A stretch of 64,000 nt of DNA, from assembly GCA_019456145.1 (NCBI GenBank), contig VRUL01000010.1, forward strand, positions 62,001-126,000. Reading direction: 5' to 3'. This document shows, piece by piece, positions 42,016-51,658 of the stretch (its first letter is position 1; every line of letters starts with the position of its first letter). Position numbers and translations under genes: made by a program. The notes below the pieces were generated by a model. That model did no database searches, was not told where the DNA came from, and worked only from the letters and a program-made list of their open reading frames with translations. This stretch comes from Planctomycetota bacterium (lineage in GTDB: Bacteria > Planctomycetota > Phycisphaerae > Sedimentisphaerales > Anaerobacaceae).

Positions 42016-42441
42016 TTTACTGCCCTCATTTTGGACCAATGCGGTCATTAAGCGTTCGTAATGAAAACGTTATCTCCTGGCCTGTTTCAACAGGTACAAA
42101 ATCCCGTAGTTGTTATCATTCAATTCTAAAACCTTTAAGCAGTTGTGTCAAATAAAAATTTTTGAAGATTTTTTTACCACTAATTTTAGCCTTCAAAGCG
42201 GCTTTTACTGGTTTTCATCTCTAAGCCAGTGGAGAGATAATTTCAGATTTCAAATTGCCAGGAAATGGTGGATACGATCCAGGCTACCTCACTGGCAAAG
42301 CGGTGATAATGTTGCGAAATAAGAAGAAAAAAATCTTGATTTACCAATGTTAACCTGGTATTATATTGTATCTGCTGCCCAGCTACACCGGGCAGCCGGG
42401 AAAAGATAGAAGTGCAGGCTATATAACCGGGGGAACAAAAA
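42016..42441. other. 426-bp divergent intergenic region
   Basis: Two perfect dyads are visible: CCTGTT-TC-AACAGG (near 42080-42093) upstream of the PEP-CTERM pair, and GCTGCCC...GGGCAGC (42374-42396) about 45 bp before the FGE-like gene. No sigma-54 promoter comparable to that at 5812 is seen. Confidence 0.5.
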
Positions 42442-43545
42442 ATGTGGGGGAAGGATCCATATATTCTTATTACTTTCGCTGTGATTACAATTTCAGGTCA
42501 CTTTGCAACCGCGGCCTGTCCGTCGGCTGACGTTACCGGGAACTGCTTTGTCGACTTTGAGGATTTCGCCGTGATGGCGAACCAGTGGCTCAGCGGCGAC
42601 GCCAATATCCCGGATGATATGGCATATATACCGCACGGCGGATTTGCAATGGGAGACCTTTTTGGAGAAGGCAGTCTTTCCGAAGTGCCCGTCCACGCGG
42701 TATTGCTTGGCGGAATCTTTATGAGTAAATACGAGACGACCAATCGGCAGTACTGCGATTATCTTAACGAAGCAAATTCCTCAGGTCAGATAAAAGTCGT
42801 AAGCGGTATAGTCTACGCATCATCAGACGCCGGGGACAGCTACCCTTATTGTGATACGAGCATTTATGATACTGATAGTCAGATTGACTATTCAGGCGGG
42901 GTTTTCAGCGTAAGAACCAAGGGCGGCCGAGATATGTCGGATGACCCCATGGTCGAGGTAAGCTGGTACGGGGCGGCGGCATACTGCAACCGGCGAAGCA
43001 GTCGGGAAGGTAAAGAGCTTTGCTACAACCTTTCAACCTGGGAATGCGATTTTTCCAAACACGGCTACCGCCTACCCACGGAGGCCGAATGGGAATACGC
43101 CGCCCGTGGAGGCGAGCAGTATCCGTATTACCGCTTTTCCCGGGGGGATACCATCTCGCACAGTCAGGCGAATTACTACAGTTACTGGGAAGGGGGCAGT
43201 CCGTATTACCCCTACGATGTAAATCCGACAGAGGGTTTTCATTCGGCATACAACGATGCTAATTTTCCCTATACGGCCCCTGTCGGCAGTTTCTCAGCCA
43301 ATGGTTACGGGCTCTATGATATGACGGGCAATGTCTTTGAGTATTGTAATGACTGGTACGATTCAAATTACTACAGCACAAGTCCATACTATAATCCACT
43401 GGGTCCTGTCAGCGGTTCTTTTTGTATTGTCCGGGGCGGCAGTTGGGACTCTCTTGCGGAATACTGCCGGGTCGCGTACCGCAACCTCAGCAACCGCAAC
43501 AGCCGATTCTACGACAGCGGTTTTCGTGTTGTCCTGTCCGATTAG
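42442..43545 (+). CDS. Exported FGE-sulfatase (SUMF1)-domain protein with one catalytic cysteine replaced
   Basis: 367 residues: signal peptide (ITFAVITISGHFATAA), then a dockerin-like segment (CPSADVTGNCFVDFEDFAVM), then the formylglycine-generating-enzyme fold. Family blocks are MAYIPHGGFAMGD, MSKYETTNRQYCDYL, VEVSWYGAAAYCNRRS, YRLPTEAEWEYAARGG, GLYDMTGNVFEYCNDWY and FRVV. In true FGE two cysteines lie in GGSxxCxxxYC. Here the segment reads VRGGSWDSLAEYC: the first is Ser and the second is kept. It is therefore probably not an active formylglycine enzyme, despite the many sulfatases nearby, and may be a binding protein. GGGGGA precedes the ATG. Confidence 0.88.
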   Translation: MWGKDPYILITFAVITISGHFATAACPSADVTGNCFVDFEDFAVMANQWLSGDANIPDDMAYIPHGGFAMGDLFGEGSLSEVPVHAVLLGGIFMSKYETTNRQYCDYLNEANSSGQIKVVSGIVYASSDAGDSYPYCDTSIYDTDSQIDYSGGVFSVRTKGGRDMSDDPMVEVSWYGAAAYCNRRSSREGKELCYNLSTWECDFSKHGYRLPTEAEWEYAARGGEQYPYYRFSRGDTISHSQANYYSYWEGGSPYYPYDVNPTEGFHSAYNDANFPYTAPVGSFSANGYGLYDMTGNVFEYCNDWYDSNYYSTSPYYNPLGPVSGSFCIVRGGSWDSLAEYCRVAYRNLSNRNSRFYDSGFRVVLSD

Positions 43546-43708
43546 AGGCTTTGACTCTAACGGACGAACGGATTTTTAATCTTTTGCCCTATTAATCGTG
43601 GGAACAACGGGATTTCTATATCAAGAGGCAGGGTTTTTCGTTTATTTTTCCTTGCTTTACAAGGACGATAATATATAATTTTATTAGCCTTTTGAAAGGA
43701 GGCGAGCA

Positions 43709-44122
43709 ATGAAAAAACATTCCGAAACGAAACGAAGCAGGAGGTTTGTTAGTTTGAAACGAGTCCTCTTTTACGGGATATTATCGTGTTTGGTTCTTGC
43801 TGTTATTATGTTCGTGACGGTTTGCTTTAGTATCAGGTCGGCAGTGAAACAGATGAGCGCCGAAGCCACGAAGGAATACCCAGGGGACAGGGTGAAGGCA
43901 TTGATCGCATACGTGAGCTCTGAAAGTCATAGTCTCAAAAAGAGGAACCGTGCGGCCTGGGCCCTTGGCCAAATCGGAGACAAGAGTGCTTTGGCAGTGC
44001 TGGAGAGTTTTTATACAGACGGGGACTGTGACCATGAAAAACATCTGTGCCAGCATGAGCTAAAGAAAGCGATAGATCTCTGTAAAGGCGGATTAAATTT
44101 AACGGCCTGGCTTCGGCGGTAA
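43709..44122 (+). CDS. Membrane-anchored HEAT-repeat-like small protein
   Basis: 137 residues with a basic N-terminus (KKHSETKRSRRFVSLKR), one membrane helix (GILSCLVLAVIMFVTVCF) and a short periplasmic domain. The domain contains one HEAT/PBS-like unit (RAAWALGQIGDKSALAVLES) followed by a His/Asp/Cys stretch (GDCDHEKHLCQHELKK). Ribosome site AAAGGAGG is strong. Function unknown; it may be an adaptor. The flanking gaps (163 and 241 bp) hold no gene. Confidence 0.7.
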   Translation: MKKHSETKRSRRFVSLKRVLFYGILSCLVLAVIMFVTVCFSIRSAVKQMSAEATKEYPGDRVKALIAYVSSESHSLKKRNRAAWALGQIGDKSALAVLESFYTDGDCDHEKHLCQHELKKAIDLCKGGLNLTAWLRR

Positions 44123-44363
44123 ATATCGAATCCAGTGGTCTTTTTTCTGCTCGGCCTGGGTATGATGATGGTGACGGTTGGACGGGGGATTCCTGCCTGA
44201 GAATTGCAGAGAAAGGCGGTAACACAAATCATCCCAATCACATGTGGCGGGGCCAACCGATATGGAAAACCGTGGCTTTTTGAACGTAATAGTAGTAAAT
44301 TGGTAATTAAGAACATAAAGTGCTCAATACAATGAAAGAACAAACTTATTTGGAGGACAGATA

Positions 44364-45281
44364 ATGGACCGCAGAAAGTTTATGAGCGCAGGTTTGGCAG
44401 CAGGAGCGGGTGTGGCATTGGGAATGCAAAGCGGCATAGTCAAGGGAAGGAAATCCAGCCGAGCCAGGTTTCGTATGAAATATGCGCCGCATTTCGGGAT
44501 GTTCAGGAACAGTGCCGGTAATAATCCAATCGACCAGTTGAAGTTTGCCGCCGATGAGGGCTTTACGGCGTGGGAAGATAACGGCATGATGCGAAAATCC
44601 GTTGAGCTTCAGAGCGAAATAGCAAAAACGATGAAGCAATTAGATATGACGATGGGGGTGTTTGTTTCATCGGGTGGTTTTGATAAAAATGAATTTACCA
44701 CAAGCACGTCGAAGGATTTGCATGGACGGCTCAAAGCGCAGATGAAAAAGGCGGTCGAGGTGGCCAAGCGCGTCAATGCCACGTGGTCGACCTTTGTGCC
44801 GGGTAATATCAGCCTTAAACTGGAACACGATTACCAGATGGCCAACTGCATTGAAAATCTAAGAGTCTGCGCCGAAGTATGCGAGCCGGCAGGGCTGGTT
44901 TTAGTTTTGGAATCCCTGAACTGGTGGGCCAACCATCCGGGACTGTTTCTAACCAAAATCCCACAGGCTTACCTTATCTGCAAAGGTGTTGGCAGCCCGA
45001 GCGTGAAGATTCTTGATGATCTATACCATCAACAAATCTCCGAGGGAAATCTTATTCCCAATATGGACAAGGCATGGGATGAAATCGGTTATTTCCAGAT
45101 TGGGGACAATCCCGGACGCAAGGAACCGACGACCGGTGAGATAAACTACAAAAATATCTTCAAGCATATCCACAACAAAGGTTATAAAGGCGTTCTCGGG
45201 ATGGAGCACGGGAACAGCAAGAGAGGCAAAGAGGGCGAACAAGCAGTAATCGAAGCCTACCGCTACTGCGACAGTTTTTAG
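44364..45281 (+). CDS. Exported sugar phosphate isomerase/epimerase (xylose isomerase-like TIM barrel)
   Basis: 305 residues with a Tat-type leader (DRRKFMSAGLAAGAGVALGM). The barrel carries the metal-binding pattern of the hydroxypyruvate isomerase/IolE group: LVLVLESLNWWANHPGLF (Glu), VKILDDLYHQQISEGN (Asp, His) and GVLGMEHGNSK (Glu, His). It probably isomerises a sugar or sugar acid in the periplasm. GGAGG precedes the ATG. It converges with the M16 pair, 15 bp stop to stop. Confidence 0.88.
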   Translation: MDRRKFMSAGLAAGAGVALGMQSGIVKGRKSSRARFRMKYAPHFGMFRNSAGNNPIDQLKFAADEGFTAWEDNGMMRKSVELQSEIAKTMKQLDMTMGVFVSSGGFDKNEFTTSTSKDLHGRLKAQMKKAVEVAKRVNATWSTFVPGNISLKLEHDYQMANCIENLRVCAEVCEPAGLVLVLESLNWWANHPGLFLTKIPQAYLICKGVGSPSVKILDDLYHQQISEGNLIPNMDKAWDEIGYFQIGDNPGRKEPTTGEINYKNIFKHIHNKGYKGVLGMEHGNSKRGKEGEQAVIEAYRYCDSF

Positions 45282-45296
45282 ACAGGAGATGTGTCA

Positions 45297-46763
45297 CTAT
45301 TTTTTTGGCGGCTGAGGCGGAGGGGGAATGTTTATGTCTATTTCACGGACGGGGCCAAAGACCGAGAGAGGCTCATCAAAATCCTGGGGGCGGCCGACAG
45401 CAAGGATTTGCATCTTCTCAGGCTTTAAGTGTTTGCGGGCAACGCGGAGGACATCGGCCTTTGTTACCTTTTCGATTTTGGTCTTTGCCTTCTGGAGGAA
45501 ATCGGGGGGGTATCCGAAATATTCGTAGATCATGAGCCGGGCGACAATTTCGCCCTTCGTATCGAAGTTGAAGACAAATGAGTTAAGGTAGCTTTCCTTG
45601 GCCAGGGCCAGCTCCTCGTCGGTGACTTCGGCTTCGGTCATCTTCTTTACTTCTTCTGTCATGGCACGAATGGCATATACGGTGGAGGCTGATTTTGTCA
45701 TGCAGCCTACGTAAAAGAGGCCTGGAAAATCATAATTGGCCGAGTAGATGCCGAAGACAGAGTAGGCAAGCCCCTCTCTGGAGCGAATATTTTTGAACAG
45801 CCGGCCTGTGAAACCGCCACCGAGAATCCTGTTCATAACGACCAGGGCAAAATAGTCCGGGTCATTCATCACTCCCCCGATGTGTCCCATATAGATGTTC
45901 GACTGATTGATATCGTCCTTGCTAACAAGATTGGCCGTTGGTTTGAATTCATAACTTACTTCCGGCACATCGGGAAACTGGATATCAGCTTTTTCCCATC
46001 CTTCGAAGGCCTTTTCAATTTTCTTAATCATCTCCTTGGTATCGAAATCCCCCGAAACACCGAGCATAACATTGTTGGGCCGATAGAAACTTTTGTGGAA
46101 GGCGACCAAGTCATCCCTTTTGATGCCGGCGATGGTAGCGTACTCGGTATGCCGTGCGTAAACGCTGTGGGGTCCGTAAATAAGCTTGCGGTACTCTCGG
46201 CCGGCGATGGCGCGGACGTTGTCGTTTCGGCGTGCAATTGAGCTTCTGTGTTGTATCATTGCCAGCATTATTTTCCCTTCACTAAAGGCCGGGTTCATCA
46301 GTACATCGGCGAGAATCTCAAGACCGGTGTCGATATCTTCCTTGAGCACTGACATAGAGGCCGAGCCGGAATTAAGGCCGATGGCGGTCTCTACTGAAGC
46401 AGCAATCCTCTCGAGCTGCTCGTCGAGTTCGTCGCCTGTTTTGGACGTGGTGCCTCCTGTTCGCATGACGGTTCCGGTAATTGCGGCCAGGCCGATTTTG
46501 TCGGCCGGCTCATAAATAGAACCTGTCCTAATCCTGACCGCAACGCTAATCAGCGGAAGTTCGTGGTCTTCTACAAGAAACAGCCGCATACCGTTGGACA
46601 GGGTAATCCGCTCCACTTTTGGAATCTCAATGTCACCGAGCCTGGGATATTTTAAGTCTTTGTAGCGGACAAGCTGTTTTTGTGAGCAGCCCGAATGTGC
46701 AAGGCAGAAGAGAAAAGTAACAAAGATAAAAATCCTTATTGTGAACAGCCTATTACCAGTCAT
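45297..46763 (-). CDS. M16-family peptidase homologue, inactive subunit
   Basis: 488 residues with an N-terminal export signal (FTIRIFIFVTFLFCLAHSGC; the cysteine could be lipidated, but the lipobox is not canonical). Two M16 halves follow (ITLSNGMRLFLVEDHELPLI; NQSNIYMGHIGGVMNDPDYF; GGGFTGRLFKNIRSREGLAYS). Where an active peptidase has HxxEH, this one reads GLAAITGTVMRTGG, so the zinc site is gone. It lies 20 bp after the active M16 gene. The two should pair as catalytic and non-catalytic subunits, as in mitochondrial processing peptidase and bacterial heterodimers. Confidence 0.9.
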   Translation of the reverse strand: MTGNRLFTIRIFIFVTFLFCLAHSGCSQKQLVRYKDLKYPRLGDIEIPKVERITLSNGMRLFLVEDHELPLISVAVRIRTGSIYEPADKIGLAAITGTVMRTGGTTSKTGDELDEQLERIAASVETAIGLNSGSASMSVLKEDIDTGLEILADVLMNPAFSEGKIMLAMIQHRSSIARRNDNVRAIAGREYRKLIYGPHSVYARHTEYATIAGIKRDDLVAFHKSFYRPNNVMLGVSGDFDTKEMIKKIEKAFEGWEKADIQFPDVPEVSYEFKPTANLVSKDDINQSNIYMGHIGGVMNDPDYFALVVMNRILGGGFTGRLFKNIRSREGLAYSVFGIYSANYDFPGLFYVGCMTKSASTVYAIRAMTEEVKKMTEAEVTDEELALAKESYLNSFVFNFDTKGEIVARLMIYEYFGYPPDFLQKAKTKIEKVTKADVLRVARKHLKPEKMQILAVGRPQDFDEPLSVFGPVREIDINIPPPPQPPKK

Positions 46764-46782
46764 TTTACAACTCCTGCTAAAA

Positions 46783-48315
46783 TCAATTTTCTGTTTTGGT
46801 TGTCTCTATGACCCCAACGGTGCGATTTTTCGTAGTGAAATATTCTTTTGCAACGCGCTGAACGTCCTCGGCCGTGACTTGCTCAATCTTATCGAGCTGT
46901 TTAAACAGATTCCGCCAATCGCCGGTTATGACCTCGTAAAAGGTCATCTGTGCGGCGAGCCCTGAGTTGGAGTCAAGCTGTCGTATCAAAGAAGCCCTGG
47001 CACGGGTTTTTGCCTTTGCCAAATCCTCTGGTGCTGCCAACTCTGTTCTGAGCTTCTCTATTTCCTGGTAGATGGCCTCGGCGCATTGCTGATTCGTATG
47101 GCCTCTGGCGGGCACGGCATAAAATAAAAACAGGCCCGGATATTTGTCTCCCGGGATGCCCTGAAAGGCGGAAGCGGCGACGGCGATTTTCTTTTCCTTT
47201 ACCAGGCTCTTATGCAACCGTGAGGTGCGTCCTATTCCGACGATGTCGGTGATGGCGTCAAAGACGGCATTGTCGGGGTGATTAATTCCGGGCTTATGGT
47301 ATCCGATGAGGACAAAAGGCTGTGCCGGGTCCTGGACAGTAACGCGGCGCTCGCCGAGCTGTGGCGGCTCGATGGTCTCGACGGGCTCGGGCTTTGGGGC
47401 GGGGGGTATTCGGCCGAAGTATTTCCAGGCCAGGAACTTTACCTTCTGAGGATTGACGTCACCGACAATCGCAATGGTCAAATTGCCCGGTCCGTAATAC
47501 TTTTTGAAAAAGTCCTCCGCCTCCGCCCTTGTCATAGTCTGCAAATCGCTCATGTGTCCGATGACGTGCTCTCCATACGGATGTGCCTTGTAAGCGACAG
47601 CCAAAAACTCCTCAATCAGGCGGCCCTGCGGTTGACTTTCAACACTTAAGCGCCGCTCTTCCATGACCACGTCCTTTTCCTTATAAAACTCCCTTACGAC
47701 GGGATTGCAGAAACGGTCCGACTCCATCATCATCCACAATTCCAGCTTGTTCGAAGGAAGGCTGACGATATACTGGGTGGCGTCCCAACTGGTGTAGGCG
47801 TTGAAACCGGCAGCCCCGGCGAGCTTGTACGCTTCTTCAAACTCGCCGTGGACCAGGTACTGCTGTGCCTGTTGTTGCGCGTCCTTGAATTGCTTTTGCA
47901 GCTCTTCGAGCCTTTTCTTATCAGCGCGGGCGCCCTTTCTTTTCTCTGCCTTTATCGCGTTGAACGCTTCATCAATCCTGGCCATGACTTTTACTTCTGC
48001 CTCGAAGTTTTTCGTACCTATGGTCATGGTCCCCTTGAATGCCATGTGCTCGAAGAGATGGGCCATGCCAGTGATTCCCTTGACCTCATCGACGGCACCT
48101 ACGTCGGCGTATATGTGGAATGAGACGACCGGCGCTTCGTGGCGTTCAAGGACGAGGAATTTAAGGCCGTTGTCTAAAGTAAATTCGGTCATCCTCTGCT
48201 CGAATTCGGCCAGGTGCTGGGCACGGACCAATGTCGGCGTTACGACGGCCATTGCAAAAAACAAGGCCGCGGCTCCAAGCAATGCCACGCTTAATTTTCG
48301 GATTGCATGCTTCAT
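46783..48315 (-). CDS. M16-family zinc metallopeptidase, active subunit
   Basis: 510 residues from ATG 48315 (GGAG 9 bases upstream); the open frame runs further but would overlap the upstream gene's 3' end. The signal peptide is VALLGAAALFFAMAVVTPTL. The inverted zinc motif GMAHLFEHMAFKGT (HxxEH) is intact, with the distal Glu about 80-100 residues on, in KLELWMMMESDRF. A Lys/Gln-rich helical insert (KRLEELQKQFKDAQQQAQ) separates the two. GRTSRLHKSLVKEKKIA belongs to the second half. It probably degrades peptides in the periplasm with the inactive partner encoded next. Confidence 0.92.
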   Translation of the reverse strand: MKHAIRKLSVALLGAAALFFAMAVVTPTLVRAQHLAEFEQRMTEFTLDNGLKFLVLERHEAPVVSFHIYADVGAVDEVKGITGMAHLFEHMAFKGTMTIGTKNFEAEVKVMARIDEAFNAIKAEKRKGARADKKRLEELQKQFKDAQQQAQQYLVHGEFEEAYKLAGAAGFNAYTSWDATQYIVSLPSNKLELWMMMESDRFCNPVVREFYKEKDVVMEERRLSVESQPQGRLIEEFLAVAYKAHPYGEHVIGHMSDLQTMTRAEAEDFFKKYYGPGNLTIAIVGDVNPQKVKFLAWKYFGRIPPAPKPEPVETIEPPQLGERRVTVQDPAQPFVLIGYHKPGINHPDNAVFDAITDIVGIGRTSRLHKSLVKEKKIAVAASAFQGIPGDKYPGLFLFYAVPARGHTNQQCAEAIYQEIEKLRTELAAPEDLAKAKTRARASLIRQLDSNSGLAAQMTFYEVITGDWRNLFKQLDKIEQVTAEDVQRVAKEYFTTKNRTVGVIETTKTEN

Positions 48316-48401
48316 GTTATATACTCCTATGGTTTTATCATTTCTTTGGCATTTTCGCCTGAGAGACAGAAAAATGCAAGGATTGAAGTATATTCCCCGT
48401 A

Positions 48402-49913
48402 TTAATTGTACATAAAGTATACGGTGGCCCGGCAGTCGGTGTCTACGGTCACCCGGATCCAGTGTGCCGAGAAGCCATCGGGGAATTCGTGGTGCAGGTA
48501 TCCCTGGCCTTCGGCGGGCAGTCCAAGGACAGTTCTTTGCGTTCTGATATTTCCAGCTACATTGAAACTCTTGTATGTCCTCCACGAGCCATTGCCAAGG
48601 AAGTCGACCTCAATAACGAAGGTGACGCTCTTTTTTTCATCGTGTGCCATGTGTACGACCTTTTTATCGAAGCCGGTCATTAGAAAGGGGTCCGAGGGCA
48701 CACTTGATTTTACGGGTGTCTGCCACCAGGGCCCGCCCCAGCCGGACGGTTTGCCCATGTTCCAGAGGTCGTCAATGTTGCCGAACCAAAGACCCGATTG
48801 GGGCTGGCCCTGGTCGTGGTCAATCTGGTTACCGGCCATGACGAACAGACCCCTCCAGTAACAGAAATCAGGAACGATGCGAAGGTGGCTGCAGATTGGG
48901 CGAATGCCCCAGATTTTTCCTTCATAGGCAAAAGGGGGCAGGTCGTAGAACATTCCGTGTATATCCATCAGGAGGCGCTCGGTCTGAGCGTGGCGAATCC
49001 GCATCCATTCGGTGTTCCAGGCGTGGTCCCAGGAATGGCTGGCTTTGGGCAACAGATACCGCAGCCATTTTCCTTTGGCCAGGACGCGCAGGACGACGCT
49101 GGACTTTGTCCAGCCGGTGGCATAAATCGTGTGTCCACCGTAGGAGCTGCCATGGGGACTACCGTGGACTTCTATAAACGGATTTCGCTCGACAATGGTC
49201 CATTTTTTTCCGTCCCATTCGGCCAGACGGCCTGCATCGCGCTGGCCCAGGAATTCCTTTTCATCATAAGAATTATTGGCGACTACAACCCGGCCCTGGG
49301 CGGTGTAGGCCGATTTGAAATGCGCCTTGGCATTTTTGATTTCGAGCTCTTTGACGAGATTGAATAAGAGCTTTGCCTTTAATGTATTGACATCTACCTC
49401 CCAGAAGCGGCCTTCCATGCCGAGGACATATACCTTGTTCTTGGGATCGGTCAGGTGTTGTATGGTTGCCGTGAGTCGGAATTTTTTCAGGTCTTCTATC
49501 GTGCGGACGTTACCCTCGGCATCGATTGCGTGCGGACCTATGAAGGCCTGACCCGACGGCCAATGCGCCATACGATTTGCAAAGGTGCCCGTTACCGAGG
49601 CCTGGTGTTTGCGCATGGTCATATCCTCGCTGATCTCGTAGAGGCCCAGGCCCTTGCCTTTGATGTGCGAGACATACCCGATTGCCCAGAGCTTCTGTGC
49701 CCACGGAATCAATGCGCCTATGCCAGCCTCGGAGTCGCTACCGACGCCTTTGGCAATAACGGTAAGATTGGGAAAGACACCCTTGACCTGTATCGGGGGC
49801 GATTTGGAACTTACATTGTCGGCCGGCAAATTCTCCTTTGCGTTTAAGCTGCCGGGAACCACGCCAGAGACTACCATTAGAACAACCGCGTACAATAATG
49901 CGTGCCGCTTCAT
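48402..49913 (-). CDS. Secreted protein of unknown function, propeller-like
   Basis: 503 residues with a signal peptide (LLYAVVLMVVSGVVPGSLNA). The body is strand-rich with repeated short motifs around W and G (KLWAIGYVSHIKGKGLGLYE; RFWEVDVNTLKAKLLFNLV; RLAEWDGKKWTIVERNPF), as in beta-propellers. The C-terminal 100 residues could be a carbohydrate-binding sandwich (WRTYKSFNVAG; WIRVTVDTDCRATVYFMY). I do not know the family. It lies 45 bp after a sulfatase and 86 bp before the M16 pair on the same strand, so a role in glycan handling is possible. AAGGAG precedes the ATG. Confidence 0.75.
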   Translation of the reverse strand: MKRHALLYAVVLMVVSGVVPGSLNAKENLPADNVSSKSPPIQVKGVFPNLTVIAKGVGSDSEAGIGALIPWAQKLWAIGYVSHIKGKGLGLYEISEDMTMRKHQASVTGTFANRMAHWPSGQAFIGPHAIDAEGNVRTIEDLKKFRLTATIQHLTDPKNKVYVLGMEGRFWEVDVNTLKAKLLFNLVKELEIKNAKAHFKSAYTAQGRVVVANNSYDEKEFLGQRDAGRLAEWDGKKWTIVERNPFIEVHGSPHGSSYGGHTIYATGWTKSSVVLRVLAKGKWLRYLLPKASHSWDHAWNTEWMRIRHAQTERLLMDIHGMFYDLPPFAYEGKIWGIRPICSHLRIVPDFCYWRGLFVMAGNQIDHDQGQPQSGLWFGNIDDLWNMGKPSGWGGPWWQTPVKSSVPSDPFLMTGFDKKVVHMAHDEKKSVTFVIEVDFLGNGSWRTYKSFNVAGNIRTQRTVLGLPAEGQGYLHHEFPDGFSAHWIRVTVDTDCRATVYFMYN

Positions 49914-49958
49914 TTTATCTCCTTGCCAAAATATTTCGATACATTCACGTACCGGGCT

Positions 49959-51374
49959 TTACGCTTTGGGCAGCGGCCAATCCTTCGAGGGGGTATGGGC
50001 CGTTTTCATATATTTTGCAATCTTCGCCACGATATCCGGGTGTTGGTCGGCGATATTGTGCTTTTCCCCAATGTCTGTCTTGAGGTTATAAAGCTCTATG
50101 GGGCCGTTTGGTTTTTTAGCTACGTTTAGCCGAACGCCCTTGAAGTCGCCCATTCGCACAGCCTGTCTCTTGCCCTGCTCGTGAAATTCCCAGTAAAGGA
50201 ACTTGTGCTTCTTTTGCTTTTTTGATTTACCCAGCAGTGCCGGCACCATCGATATACCGTCGATACCTTCGGGAGGCTTGAAACCGGCAAGTTCAGCACA
50301 GGTGGGCAGGACGTCCCAGAAACCGGAGATGTGGTCGGTGATCGAGCCGGCCTTTATTTTGCCGGGCCATCGGGCCATCGTCGGCACGCGAATGCCGCCT
50401 TCATAAAGGGCACGTTTGATTCCGCGCAACGGGCCGTTGCTATTATTGAAGTCCGGATTGTTACCGCCCTCGCGGTGCGGGCCGTTATCGCTGGAGAACA
50501 TCACAAAGGTATTGTCGTCGATACCAAGCTCTTTGAGCTTTGCGAACAATTTGCCGATGTCACCATCCATACGTGTAATCATGGCGGCGTGACCCTTTTG
50601 CGGCTCGGGCCAGTCCTTGTCCTTGTAGATACCGAAGTCGGGCACCTCCATGCCTTTTTGGCGGGCCTCGTTGTTGGCGTGTGGAATGGTGAAGGGCAGG
50701 TACAGGAAAAACGGCCCGTCTTTGCTTCGCTCAAGAAAAGCCAGGGCTTCTTTGGCAATTAAATCGTGCGAATACTCGACTTTCTTCGTGGCGACACCGC
50801 CGGGCGGAGTGACAGACCTGACTTCATTTTTGAGCTGAACTTTTTCTTCATTGCGCCACAAATAGGCAGGGTAGTAATTGTGCGCGTGCCTCTGGTTAAG
50901 GTATCCGAACCAGTAGTCGAAGCCCTGTTTGTTCGGGATGCCCGTGCTGCCGGCCTCACCCAGGCCCCACTTGCCAACGATGCCGGTAGCGTAGCCGGCC
51001 TTTTTCAACAGCTCGGCCACCGTAACATCCGACGGCCGCAGCGGTACGCGGGCGTTGCCTCGGACGAGGCAGTGGCCGGTGTGCAGGCCGGTCATCAGGA
51101 CGCAACGTGAGGGCGCACAGACTGTGCTGCCGGCATAGTGCTGTGTGAAGCGTATTCCCTGCTTTGCCATTCTGTCGAGGTTTGGAGTTTTAATTCTTTT
51201 CTGCCCGTAGCATCCCAGGTCTCCGTAGCCCAGGTCGTCAGCCAGGATGTAAATGATATTAGGTTTTTTCGCAGATGACCGAGTACCGAGCCGACCGAAA
51301 GCGTTCCCGCATCCCGGCAGGGCTAAAGACGAAGTTGCCAAACCGACAGCTTTTAGAAAATCACGTCGCTTCAT
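49959..51374 (-). CDS. Arylsulfatase A-type sulfatase (Tat-type leader)
   Basis: 471 residues with leader [20 protein letters not shown] (Tat-like) and a following GCGNAFG that may also be lipidated. Metal segments are [19 protein letters not shown] and [15 protein letters not shown]; the formylglycine motif is [20 protein letters not shown]. The ribosome site is GAAAGGATGAT. Its 3' portion is closely related to the sulfatase fragment at 51428-51650 just upstream, showing past duplication. It leads a minus-strand series with the unknown secreted protein. Confidence 0.93.
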   Translation of the reverse strand: MKRRDFLKAVGLATSSLALPGCGNAFGRLGTRSSAKKPNIIYILADDLGYGDLGCYGQKRIKTPNLDRMAKQGIRFTQHYAGSTVCAPSRCVLMTGLHTGHCLVRGNARVPLRPSDVTVAELLKKAGYATGIVGKWGLGEAGSTGIPNKQGFDYWFGYLNQRHAHNYYPAYLWRNEEKVQLKNEVRSVTPPGGVATKKVEYSHDLIAKEALAFLERSKDGPFFLYLPFTIPHANNEARQKGMEVPDFGIYKDKDWPEPQKGHAAMITRMDGDIGKLFAKLKELGIDDNTFVMFSSDNGPHREGGNNPDFNNSNGPLRGIKRALYEGGIRVPTMARWPGKIKAGSITDHISGFWDVLPTCAELAGFKPPEGIDGISMVPALLGKSKKQKKHKFLYWEFHEQGKRQAVRMGDFKGVRLNVAKKPNGPIELYNLKTDIGEKHNIADQHPDIVAKIAKYMKTAHTPSKDWPLPKA

Positions 51375-51427
51375 AATATCATCCTTTCATTGCTGCTTTT
51401 TTTCTATCTTCTTTTATTCTATCGAGG

Positions 51428-51650
51428 TCACGCGGCGATATTGTGCTTTTCCCCAATGTCAGTCTTTAGGTTATAAAGCTCTATGGGGCCATTTGGTTTT
51501 CCGGCCATGTTGAGCCGAACGTCCTTCCAGTCGCCCATCCGCACAGCCTGTTGCGACCAGCCTTCATGAAGTTCCCAATAGAAGTAATAGCGCTTCGATC
51601 CGGCGACGGTGCCGGGCTTTTTCGAGAAAAGCCGACAGAGTTTTTGGCGA
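51428..51650 (-). pseudogene. C-terminal sulfatase fragment (chimeric remnant)
   Basis: Translated on the minus strand this reads YYFYWELHEGWSQQAVRMGD and then [19 protein letters not shown] before a stop. It closely matches the end of the 49959 sulfatase ([19 protein letters not shown]). Beyond the stop, the sequence (TATCTTCTTTTATTCTATC, AGGTCACGCGG) matches the extreme 3' end of the 53836 sulfatase instead. The fragment therefore joins pieces of two sulfatase genes, with no start, leader or catalytic motif. Confidence 0.8.
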
Positions 51651-51658
51651 TTGATAAC

